A stretch of DNA of 64,000 bases from Phoronis australis (lineage: Eukaryota; Phoronida; Phoronidae), in contig NMRA01000191.1 of assembly GCA_002633005.1 (NCBI GenBank), positions 70,697-134,696 on the forward strand. The letters run 5' to 3'. Under the pieces are notes generated by a model. The model made no database searches, had not been told where the DNA came from, and worked only from the letters and a program-made list of their open reading frames with translations. Shown one piece after another: positions 1-11,800 of this stretch. The stretch's first letter is position 1; each line of letters opens with the position of its first letter. The position numbers and the translations under genes are program-made.

Positions 1-2693
1 TGCCAGCTGATGTCTAAGTGCCTGTTTAGTTGTTGCTGAATAAAAGCTGTTTGACATATGCAGTTCAAACACTAATGCAGTTACTTTAAGATCAGTATTG
101 AGGTTATCTTCAACCTTATTTGTCAAAATTTTATTTTTAAGAAAGGTACATTAATAGCAAAATAACCCCTCGGTCGATTTTAATGAAACATTTTTATAAA
201 TGAAAACTTCACCAGTTACCTCAAGAACGCTGTTGGAAATTTTCGATTAGTCTTCTCGTTTGGTTTCAATGACAAATCAACTCGCAAAATGTAAGGTATC
301 TTTGTAAAAAACAGAAGTCGTATTCGTCTTTGTTACATTACACAAAAATGGGCCTTTAAATCGAAAATCCTAGCAGCGTTTTTGGGACTGATGACTAAGT
401 ATCAAATTTGGAAAGTTTCAGTGGAATCCACCGAGCCGTTTTCGAGAACACGTGTTCCTAAGTTCAAATGAAGTCGATTTGCCAAAGCAAAGAAAAAGCC
501 GATTAAACTGGGAAGAGTGAAAATCTCAGTCTTGGGTTCATTATTGGATGAAAGCTTGTTTTCGGTACACATAACCTATTCAAGCCTTAAACGTGTTTGC
601 TATATCAACATTCACTCGCAATATCAACTGATTTTGCAGTGGCATAATTAATTTAATTTAATAATCATTAAAACGTACCGTTCCCAGCTAACTCTCGCTG
701 TTATTTGTGTGACCATTTGACCTACTTTTATAAATAGGTCACAGTTCATTGTTATACACACAGCCTGTTACGTGCTGGGAGGCTGATATGAAACAAAGTA
801 AGAAATGGATAACAAAAATCGAATCGGTGGTTAAAGCATGTCGTTAGCATGAGATCGAAACATTGAATGTCAATTTACTAATTGAATGAAGGAATTAGTT
901 TGAGGATTTATATCTTCACAATTTGCTGTGTTGATGACCACAGAGGCCTGAGGCGACCATAGCATTCGTCCTCAACGCAAACGGTCATATGCATGTAGGC
1001 GCACAACTCCCTTAGGATCAAAACTATGTTTTGTCTTTGTTTTCCCTGGCACCATTCTACCATAAGTACGCCTCGTTTATGGCAACTGAGTGAATGAAAG
1101 GACTCAGGGTATATGAAGGTGTTCTGTACCTGGCGGGAGATTCGATTTGACCTCGGATAAGTAGTAAACAAATATCCACGCAGTTGTGCGGTTCCCAGGT
1201 AGTTCTGTTCAATCTTTTTTTCTCGCTACGCAGTATATGTTTTGTACTTGAAGTTCCTTGAGATTGAAAATGAGGTATTTTACTAGACACATGAAATATT
1301 GTAAAAATTAACTTTTTTTTAATAAGGTTGGAGATAACCTTAACAGACCCTATGAAGAATAATTGAAGGTATGAGACATTTAGGAATAATAACTGCTAGC
1401 AACTGATAACTAATAAAACGCTGCTAAGGCACATCAGTAGGGAGTCACATCCAGCAGCAGTAAGGAGTCCAGAGCTGTGTTTGCAGTTCCATCTGTTATG
1501 GTAGCCTGAAGTATTCAGCTGTGACCACATATTTCACACATCCATCTAGGGAATAGGAAAACGCTTGGTTTTGCAAATTCAATAAAGGATACCAAATGTG
1601 TGGTTACCTTTATAAGGTTTTCATTGTGTCCTAGCTCCTATGGCTTCTTTACTGGTAGATTGTCTTCTTTGTTTGTAATACATTTGGGCAGCTTTGAAAG
1701 AGATTACAGGAGGGTTTTTGTTTAATTTCATTTCAACTCAGTCATCATCTTCCAATTTTTCACTGTCCTTCCACCCATCCATCATGCTTTGTAACCCATG
1801 TGTCAAGAAGGAAGCATTGCCCATTTAAAAATTGTGGCATTCAGGGCTCAACGCTTGGCATACTTTAATTCTCCAGTCATTTAGCATATTTTCCTCATTT
1901 TCCATACCAGAAATTATTTTGAAATATAATTCTTCGTTCCTCAATCATTTTGCATGAAGCTTCTTGGTGGGAATTTGTTACCTCACTTAATTCACACATA
2001 GCCAGTTTTGTACTTTTGAAAATGTCAAATCCGAAGTCCTGTCATTAATTCTAGTCGTACACACCATTTTAACTGTGTTTGTAAAGTGTGAACATAATAA
2101 TATATTCACCTCTTAATCCATCCACTTGTGTGGGATATCCCATGCTGTTGTATACATGTGGTGAAAGGAGTTACCTGGGTGAGTGTCAGGTCTAATTTGA
2201 TGCTTGGTTACTCTGTTAATTTCACACCTGTCAACTACCTAGTTTGTATATCCAGTTTATTTGTCACACCTCAATTATCAATGAAACATATTTATTTTGT
2301 GCAAAATAAATTGGGAATTACTATGTCAAATTTTCAAAATTACCTGGCAGGTCGTCGAACAGTAACTGAGTGCGCCAAGAGCAGAAAATGAAGTAAATGA
2401 GATACCTGCAAAAATATATTGTAGTTGGCAAAAAGTTTTGAAAAGGTGATATTACTAGAAAACCTGAACTTTATCTTAGTTGTTGTTCCACCTTGCCAGG
2501 TGCTTCTTCTCTGTGCATTGATTTTGTCGTTTTAAAGCCAGCAAATTTTTGTGGTGTGAGTGTAGGTACGAGAATCTTTGGGAATGTTGTAAAATAATAG
2601 TGAATGCTTAGCTTTACAGAGGTGACCTTGGATAGTGCTTAGTTTTCATGCTTGGAATAGCTCATTTTTGTAACATCTCCTTTCTTGTCACAG
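1..2693. other. Upstream region and 5' intron of G3BP; no gene recognised
   Basis: No conserved coding exon is seen on either strand. The first G3BP coding exon is preceded by a splice acceptor 13 bases before its ATG, so an untranslated first exon and the promoter must lie in this stretch or left of the window. I could not place them. The sequence is AT-rich with no clear repeat. Confidence 0.5.
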
Positions 2694-2883
2694 ATTAAGC
2701 GAAGACATGGTCATGGAAACCCCTAGCCCACAATGTGTTGGCCGCGAGTTCGTCAGACAGTACTACACGCTGATGCACGAATGTCCTAAACAGCTGCACC
2801 GGTTCTACAGCGACGCTTCCAGCTTTGTACATGGCGGTGTGGAGAAGCCAGGCGAGGAACAGCCGCCCTATGTGGGCCAGGAG
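2694..2883 (+). CDS. G3BP: G3BP exon with start codon (coding from 2707)
   Basis: Acceptor TTGTCACAG ends at 2693. ATG at 2707 lies in GAAGACATGG, with G at -3 and +4. The 59 codons cover the first half of the NTF2-like fold ([20 protein letters not shown]). Donor GAG|GTACTG, phase 0. The 13 bases before the ATG are untranslated, so a 5' non-coding exon exists. Confidence 0.93.
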
Positions 2884-5800
2884 GTACTGTCTACAGACTT
2901 TATGTTCGCATCCTATGACAAAACATGAGAGCAAATGAAAACAATTTTTGCTTGTTGACATGACTGCAGCTATTTGTGAACTTGTGAGGATTGTACTTGT
3001 TGGGTATTCTTCATGTCGGATGATTTATCCACTGAAAAAAACTTAGGATGTGATCAAGCAACACTTGTTGGTCAGGTGACCACTTACTAATGTGAATTAA
3101 TCGATAATCCAATCTCATAATGATTAGCTCTCGTGAGTCAGTTTGCTCACCAGGTGTCTGTTGCTCTACGCTGGGATTTTGTCTTAGTGCCTTCGGGTGT
3201 CTATACAAGCAAATAAAAGTAGTTCCAAGGGCAATGTTGATGTTATGTATGCATTGAAAATGTTTCTAGCCTCCCTTACTTGGAGATTCCAACCAATACA
3301 AGCTATCCACAGTGTACGACAGGTGACTTGGAAACCACAGGTTTATTTCATTCATAATCTGAAAGTGCTAGTTTGGTAGTTTTCATGTTAGTTATTTAGT
3401 TTCCAGCTCTGGAGAGCTTTTTGTATTGTTCTGCACATTTATTCGCCAGCCTCAACTAATAGAGCCATAAAAAACTTGTCTGTGCTCTATACACATCAAA
3501 CACGGCCCAAATGAGCGTTAGCCTGCCAAGAGTATAAGGTCCTCTGATTGACACAACGTGGATAGACTTACAGCCTCTGTAAATGTTGCAAATCTGGCGA
3601 TACAACTGTCAGTGCCGATCATGGATGTTTGCAATTACTGGCAGGAGTAGATGGCTTACTGTTACAGTAGTCCTGTAAATTATGATGTAAGAAAAAGTGA
3701 GCTCAACTGCCAGGTATTGGTTCTTGTCTTGTACTCTGTGCAAATCATAGGTTTTAATTCCAAAACTACAAATTTTAATTTAAGGCCAGCTGCCGATTTC
3801 AGAATTATGGAGTTGGCATCTCTGCGTACTATAACAGCCTGCGTCTTATGCTTGTTACAGGGTATCCATGCTAAGATCATGTCACTCCAGCTGAATGATT
3901 GTCGCGCCAAGATCCGCCAGGTGGACAGCCAGGCAACTGTCGGCGACGGGGTGGTCGTGCAGGTAAGTGGCGCATTGCTGACCACTTTGTGTCTGCAGTA
4001 TTATGAAATTTGCTAAATATAGAGTGTTGGTTAAGGTATGTTGTCCCTTTTTGGGACACTGTTATGCTTGGATTCTACTGTGCTTGTCCCCTTCATTACA
4101 CCCACAAATATGGCACATTTCACTTCCACTAAACTGTACCAAGAGAGAGATGCCTTGTGTCTTCACCATAAGCAGTCAAAATTGTACAGTTGACGGTTAT
4201 TCGATGTTTGTTCTGGTAACCGAGGGGTCAAATGCTGTGGAATTGTCCTTGTATGGAAAGACATCAAGTTTGAGATACTCATCAGCGTGTTCTGATTGGT
4301 GAACCACCGACTCTTGGCCTAAGTACAAAACAGTTGAACAAAAATGATCCAAGAAAATGTTTCTTTGAGCACAAGGTTATTGGCCTGGATAGAGGCATGT
4401 TTGTTATTAACTCTATTGTTTGGCTGATGTTAATAAGTGAACCAAGTGTGCGCATTAACAAGTAGCAGTTCAAAACACATGGGACTTTTTGAGTGAAACC
4501 CATTTGTAAATTTCTGCTTGAACTACTTAGGGTTGGCACTGACATTAACCTTTAAGTCTGTAAATGTCTGCGCAAAATTTAGCTTTCACTCGCTTTCAAC
4601 TTATGCATTGACTTATTAGCCTGTCCATCATCTGCCAGGTAACTGGTGAGCTGTCCAACAACGGTGAGCCAATGCGTCGCTTCATGCAGACGTTCGTGCT
4701 AGCTCTGCAGTCGCCCAAGAAGTACTATGTCCACAACGACATCTTCCGTTACCAGGACGAGGTCTTCTACGACAACGACTCGGACGAAAACCAAGAGGAC
4801 GGCGTCGGTAAGGGGAACTGAAACTTCAATTCGGGCATTGTTGAGCTATTCTGGAAATGTGGCTGGCCCAGCTAATTGACCAGTGTGTCAAAGCCTTTTT
4901 GTTTCCGCTCAGTGGAGGTTGTTATTCCACACTATAGTAATGAGTTGTGATTTATATTTGTTAGTGTACTAACATCAGCCGGGAATTGGCACGTGGCAGC
5001 ATTTTCCTTTTCTGTCTCCATCGGTGGGGTTAACTATGTATGCTGAATTACCAAGTGCATATTGTTGCTGTGATGTGTGTAATTTGCGTCTGACAAGCAA
5101 GAGCTGGCGACGGTTTCGCCGCCGTCAACAAGCCACCTTGCCAACCTGATGACAGCTGTGTCTGAGCAACACCTCGCTTGCGATTTTTTGTTTTGTGGGA
5201 ACTGGTTCTATAGTGGTTGTGAAATAATAATGAATACGAGATGTGTGTGGAAAATGTGACCTGGTTTTGTGTTTATGAAGAGATTAGTTCTGCTGTCCAC
5301 TCTCTGATATTGCTGAAATTCGAGAAACGGCGGAAAACCAAACCTAGTTTTTGTGCATGGACATTGCGTGANAAGGTCCTCTGATTGACACAACGTGGAT
5401 AGACTTACAGCCTCTGTAAATGTTGCAAATGTGGCGATACAACTGTCAGTGCCGATCATGGCTATTTGCAATTACTGGCAGGAGTAGATGGCTTACTATT
5501 ACAGTAGTCCTGTAAGTTATGATGTAAGAAGAAGTGAGTTCAGGTATTGGTTCTTGTCTTGTACTCTGTGCAAATCGTAGGTTTTAATTTCAAAACTACA
5601 AATTTTAATTTAAGGCCAGCTGCCAATTTCAGAATTATGGAGTTGGCATCTCTGCGTACTATAACAGCCTGCGTCACATGCTTGTTACAGGGTATCCATG
5701 CTAAGATCATGTCACTCCAGCTGAATGATTGTCGCGCCAAGATCCGCCAGGTGGACAGCCAGGCAACTGTCGGCGACGGGGTGGTCGTGCAGGTAGGTGG

Positions 5801-8800
5801 CACATTGCTGACCACTTTGTGTCTGCAATATTATGAAATTTGCTAAATATAGAGTGTTGGTTAAGGTATGTTGTCTCTTTTTGAGACACTGTTATGCTTG
5901 GATTCCACAGTGCTTGTCCCCTTCGTTACACCCACAAATATCGCACATTTCACTTCCACTAAACTGTACCAAGAGAGAGATGCCTTGTCGTGTCTTCACC
6001 ATAAGCAGTCAAAATTGTACAGTTGATGAGGTCAACAAATTGGTTGGTTATTCGATGTTTGTTCTGGTAACCGATGGGTCAAATGCTGTGGAATTGTTCT
6101 TGTATGGAAAGACATCAAGTTTGAGATACTCATCGGCGTGTTCTGATTGGTGAACCACCGACTCTTGGCCTAAGTACAAAACAGTTGAACAAAAATGACC
6201 CAAGAAAATGTTTCTTCGAGCACAAGCTTATTGGCCTGGATAGAGGCATGTTTGTTATTAACTCTACTGTTTGGCTGATGTTAATAAGTTAACCAAGTGT
6301 GTGCATTTACAAGTAGCAGTTCAAAACACATGGGACTTTGAGTGAAACCCATTTGTAATTTCTGCTTGAACTACTTAGGGTTGGCACTGACATTAACCTT
6401 TAAGTCTGTAAATACCTGGGTAAAAGTTAGCTTTCACTCGGTTTCAACTTATGCATTTTAAACGTGACTTATTAGCCTGTCCATCGTCTGCCAGGTAACT
6501 GGTGAGCTGTCCAACAACGGTGAGCCGATGCGTCGCTTCATGCAGACGTTCGTGCTAGCTCTGCAGTCGCCCAAGAAGTACTATGTCCACAACGACATCT
6601 TCCGTTACCAGGACGAGGTCTTCTACGACAACGACTCGGACGAAAACCAAGAGGACGGCGTCGGTAAGGGGAACTGAAACTTCAATTCGGGCATTGTTGA
6701 GCTATTCTGGAAATGTGGCTGGCCCAGCTAATTGACCAGTGTGTCAAAGCCTTTTTGTTTCCGCTCAGTGGAGGTTGTTATTCCACACTATAGTAATGAG
6801 TTGTGATTTATATTTGTTAGTGTACTAACATCAGCCGGGAATTGGCACGTGGCAGCATTTTCCTTTTCTGTCTCCATCGGTGGGGTTAACTATGTATGCT
6901 GAATTACCAAGTGCATATTGTTGCTGTGATGTGTGTAATTTGCGTCTGACAAGCAAGAGCTGGCGACGGTTTCGCCGCCGTCAACAAGCCACCTTGCCAA
7001 CCTGATGACAGCTGTGTCTGAGCAACACCTCGCTTGCGATTTTTTGTTTTGTGGGAACTGGTTCTATAGTGGTTGTGAAATAATAATGAATACGAGATGT
7101 GTGTGGAAAATGTGACCTGGTTTTGTGTTTATGAAGAGATTAGTTCTGCTGTCCACTCTCTGATATTGCTGAAATTCGAGAAACGGCGGAAAACCAAACC
7201 TAGTTTTTGTGCATGGACATTGCGTGAAAAATGAAACCAGTGTAAGAAGTTGAGAACTCAAGGAAAATTTCATTCTAGGAAAAAACCTTTGTTTGTTCAC
7301 ATGGCAACTTTTTCCTTCCAGTCATTCTCAGCTAGAATAACTAGTCCTCTACCTTTTTTGTTTGACTATTTCAAGAAGAATGGTAACAATTATCTGGCAG
7401 GTGGAGCCGCTGTAAATGCGAGCCAGTCTGTTAAATTGTGTAGGTGGAAACCGCTGTAACTGCAGGTCTTGTGTGGTCGGTTCATTCAGTCATTTCCCGG
7501 TCTTGTTGCAGAGTCTGAGCCTGAGGTGGTTGAGCCAGTTGTGGAGGAGCAGAAGCCAGTACAGGACCCCAATATCACCAGCTATTATGAACCAGCGGAA
7601 CCAGCCCAGCCTCCCCTCAGGTACGTCTTACATGACTGGTGTTGTTATAGACATGTTGCAAGTAGCTGTTACAATGGTAAAGTACAGTGGGAGAAATGTT
7701 TTCATTTTCAGCACGGAAAGCATGAGTTGCCTCAAACGTTTGGAACTTGTTGCGTGCTCTCTGAGACAAATAAGCCTTGTGCCTTTTCTGCCTTCATTGG
7801 CCATTATCTTTGCTACGCACGTGATAAATAATAATCCGTGATCATCACAAAATGTTAATCGGCAGGGCCTGAAATAAAGTACGTCCTTGCTTTCGTTGGT
7901 TACGGCTGTTTCATGGCTCAGAAGTGCTAGAATTAACTCTTTCTGAGAACGTCGGAGGTTTCAAATTGAAAAGATTACAAAAACTATGGTCCCATGCACT
8001 GATACTTTATGTGAAAATCAAAAACGCCCAACTTCATACTAGTGTAAGTTGAGTTTCTGTGATTACTCCAGATGCGGATAATGTTCACGGTGTTATTATG
8101 TTAAAATTAAACACACTAGCTTGCCACATTAAGAAGATGCAGTTCTGAAAATGTTTTCTATAAGAATACAGAATTTCCAAAAATAGTGTGTTGGATGACC
8201 TAGGGTGGCTGCAGCAGAGAATGGATTCCCTGTGACATGGTGACATTAGATGAAAAAAAATAGCTTGCCTGAAGTTCTGTGGCATTCTATGACATTTTAA
8301 GAATTCTGTGACAAAATGTGAGCCATATAGATAGTCTTAGTGTTGAGTTGGGTTTGCAGTTATGCTGTGTCGTGTGGTGATTTTTCTTTTTTATGCGCCC
8401 ACATATTTATATGTGGACGCATTATGCCGTCCGTCCGTCCGGGCGGCGTCCGGCGTCCGCTGCTCTCTCTCCAAAACCCTTTGACATACGTTCATGAAAT
8501 TTGGCACATATGTTCCATTCATGAATGGGACGGCATGTGCGAACTTTCGGACAAATTCGACTACCGGTGTGCCCCCTAGTGGCAATTTTAGTTTTTTTAT
8601 GCTTACCTTTGTATCTTCAAAAGTCCTGAACGGATTTTCATGAAATTTGGTATGTAGGCACCTATTAGTGAGATGACGCTATCCTGCCGTTTTCAGATGG
8701 ATTCGACATAGTTTGCGCCACCTAGTGGCCATGTTTAGTGTTTTCAAGTCTGTATTTGTGCGTCCACCCCTCTATCAACCAAACCGCTCAAAGGATGATT

Positions 8801-11800
8801 GTGACAATTGGCATGTATATGCTTACTATGTAGAGGATGGTTGACGATGATTTTCCGACGATTTCGACTACTGTGGCGCCTCCTAGTGGCAGTTTTNCTT
8901 GTTGCAGAGTCTGAGCCTGAGGTGGTTGAGCCAGTTGTGGAGGAGCAGAAGCCAGTACAGGACCCCAATATCACCAGCTATTATGAACCAGCGGAACCAG
9001 CCCAGCCTCCCCTCAGGTACGTCTTACATGACTGGTGTTGTTATAGACATGTTGCACGTAGCTGTTACAATGGTAAAGTACAGTGGGAGAAATGTTTTCA
9101 TTTTCAGCACGGAAAGCATGAGTTGCCTCAAACGTTTGGAACTTGTTGCGTGCTCTCTGAGACAAATATGCCCCAGTGTGCCTTTTCTGCCTTCATTGGC
9201 CATTATCTTTGCTACGCACGTGATAAGTAATAATCCGTGATCATCACAAAATGTTAATCGGCAGGGCCTGAAATAAAGTACGTCATTGCTTTCGTTGGTT
9301 ACGGCTGTTTCATGGCTCAGAAGTGCTAGAATTAACTCTTTCTGAGAACGTCGGAGGTTTCAAATTGAAAAGATTACAAAAACTATGGTCCCATGCACTG
9401 ATACTTTATGTGAAAATCAAAAGCACCCAACTTCATACTAGTGTAAGTTGAGTTTCTGTGATTACTCCAGATGCGGATAATGTTCACGGTGTTATTATGT
9501 TAAAATTAAACACACTAGCTTGCCACATTAAGAAGATGCAGTTCTGAAAATGTTTTCCATAAGAATACAGAATTTCCAAAAATAGTGTGTTGGATGACCT
9601 AGGGTGGCTGCAGCAGAGAATGGATTCCCTGTGACATGGTGACATTGGATGAAAAAAAAATAACTTGCCTGAAGTTCTGTGGCATTCTATGACATTTTAA
9701 AAATTCTGTGACAAAATGTGAGCCATGTAGATAGTCTTAGTGTTGAGTTGGGTTTGCAGTTATGCTGTGTCGTGTGGTGATTTTTCTTTTTTCACAAATT
9801 GTGAAGTTGTGAAATTCATTGTCATCATTGACAAATGTGTCTTGCATACGTGACAAAAGCATAGTTGATACATGCAAAAAGCACCAAAAAGCTGTGACAA
9901 ATGAGGCTTCCCTGTGACGTTTTGAAAATTTTTGAGATGTTACAGATTGTGACTTACCATTATACATGAATCGATTCTCTCTGGTGCAGTCATTCACCTC
10001 TGTTCACTTCGTTACTCGAGTTCTGCTTTGAACCACTCGTGACTGGAGGGAATGAAAATGAATTGCCTTGTGTTGTTTCCAGCAATGGTGATGTGCACAT
10101 GATGGAACAGATCCCGTCGCCCCAACCGGAGAAGCAGCTGGAGAAGGAGGCCTCTGAGCCAGACACTGAGCAGTACACGCAGGAGGCGGCGGCGGAACCA
10201 GAGCCACAGCCTGCGGAACAGCCAGGTAGGTGGAGTGTGACTGCCCTGTCGAGGGTTGAGTACTGTGTGTTACGAGGTGAACATGGTCAAGGCAGTAGGT
10301 GATTGTCATGTTGAAAGTTTGTCGTTGAAAAAAAGTTGTTTAGGTTACGCCGTTTGCGGTTGGCGCTGTTTTTGTCTGTTGCAATGATGTGTGTAATTTG
10401 CGTCTGATATACGAGTGTAGGTGATAGTTTCGCCGCTGTCAATATACCACCTCGTTCACTTGATGCCAACATTGCTGAGCAACCACCAAAATACCATCAA
10501 CTTCATGTAGATATTCTTTGGAAGATATAAGGACATGCATGATAAAGGAAAAACTTGTGTTTGTATAAATTAATTGTTGGAAGGTGCGCTTTACTGATTT
10601 CAGTTGGTCATACCTCGTGCGTCATACGATAACTAGCGCTGACGAATTACTGAGCAACTCTGAGCTAATTATTTATACAGTAGAACTTGTTGAAGGCAGA
10701 TTTAATTGAATTGAGAGTCCTCTGAACAAGACGAAATCTGACTTAAGTGAAGTGCAAAGTACACAAGGTAGAACAAGCATGCCTCAAGCGAAAATTTGGT
10801 TTGCGTGTGTCCGGCTTAAGCAAGTTTTACCGAACGTATTTATTGGCTGCTTTATTCTCTAGTCATGTATGTTACATTTTTCGTCTATTTTTCAGCGGAG
10901 ACCAAGACCTTCTCGTGGGCTGCCATGGCTAGCAAGAACGCCTCCTCCGGTTCGGCTGCTGTGCCATCCCCTGCTGCTGTCACAGCAAAACCGACACCAC
11001 CACCACCTGCTCCGAAGGAGTCTCCTCAACCCCAGAGGCAACCCAGGTATTCCCTTGTCATACCTTTGCCAACAAGAGGCACAGCGGCTGTCCGTCTATT
11101 CCCTGCTTACACTTAAAATTCACTTGGGTTTGCAGTTTCACCAACTTTCACACTTTTCATGTCTATTTGGTAAGGGCTGTACCAGCAAAATCTGTATGGG
11201 AGGGGGGAAGGCACTTTTATTTCGTACCCACCGCCCATATTTTTCATTTATTTCTCCAACCCATGACCCATAATTTTTTAATTATTTTTAATAGGTTAAA
11301 ATATAAAATCCAACACTTGCAAACAAATTGCCTCCAGGAGGACCTGTTAAGAACTTAGATGATTGACAGACAAAAACTAGTTGTCTTGTCCAATATTGTC
11401 AAAAACTAAAGTAGCCTGTGAGCAATACTTTTGGCAGCCACCAGGTGTCTCTGTTCACCATGTGTCTATAATTTCAATGAACATTTTATCATTTATAAGG
11501 ATCTATGAATCTCAAACTGTCTCCACGAACTTTTTTATACTTCTATGTCAAGTGAATATTGGAACTTGTTTATCTTACTCCTCATACTTTTCATTTAAAA
11601 ATCATCGATTTTCTTATATTTGTTAACACCAGTTTAGTGTTGCATAACTTTTCAATTCAATAGGTCTGCAAACAGTAGGCTCAAATCAAGTTGCCCATGA
11701 CTTGATTAATGGCTTAGTGAACATATTGCACTCTATTCACTGGCAATGTGGGCTTTTTGTATTGGGATAAGTTAGGATATATGCCAATTGCATTTTCTTG

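Larger units (their letters stand above)
3536..7227 (+). repeat. Tandem duplication of G3BP exons 2-3, about 1.85 kb per copy, joined at one 'n'
   Basis: Copy 1 is 3536-5371 and copy 2 is 5373-7227. The only base between them is the 'n' at 5372. Both start AAGGTCCTCTGATTGACAC and end CATTGCGTGA. Copies differ by scattered substitutions and small indels in the first part and look identical in the last 560 bases. The simplest reading is two alleles from adjacent contigs placed in series by the scaffolder, not a genomic duplication. Confidence 0.9.
7502..9792 (+). repeat. Duplicated G3BP exon 4 region; first copy carries a transposon insertion
   Basis: Copy 1 is 7502-8392 and copy 2 is 8898-9792. 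Both end at TTTTTCTTTTTT. In copy 1 this T-tract runs straight into the hairpin end of a repeat element (8393-8896), cut off by the 'n' at 8897. In copy 2 it continues into unique intron (CACAAATTGTGAAG). Copy 2 thus preserves the empty site. Best explained as two alleles, one with the insertion. Confidence 0.85.

Noticed and set aside
7469-7831. Exon 4 of G3BP reading on into the intron for about 70 codons
   Set aside because: A good donor lies at 7621, and the downstream exons match G3BP; the extension has no similarity that I recognise.
8340-9120. Overlapping frames in the GCCGTCC-rich repeat and its reverse
   Set aside because: Shadow frames of the hairpin-ended repeat; the same frames reappear at 59162-59451.
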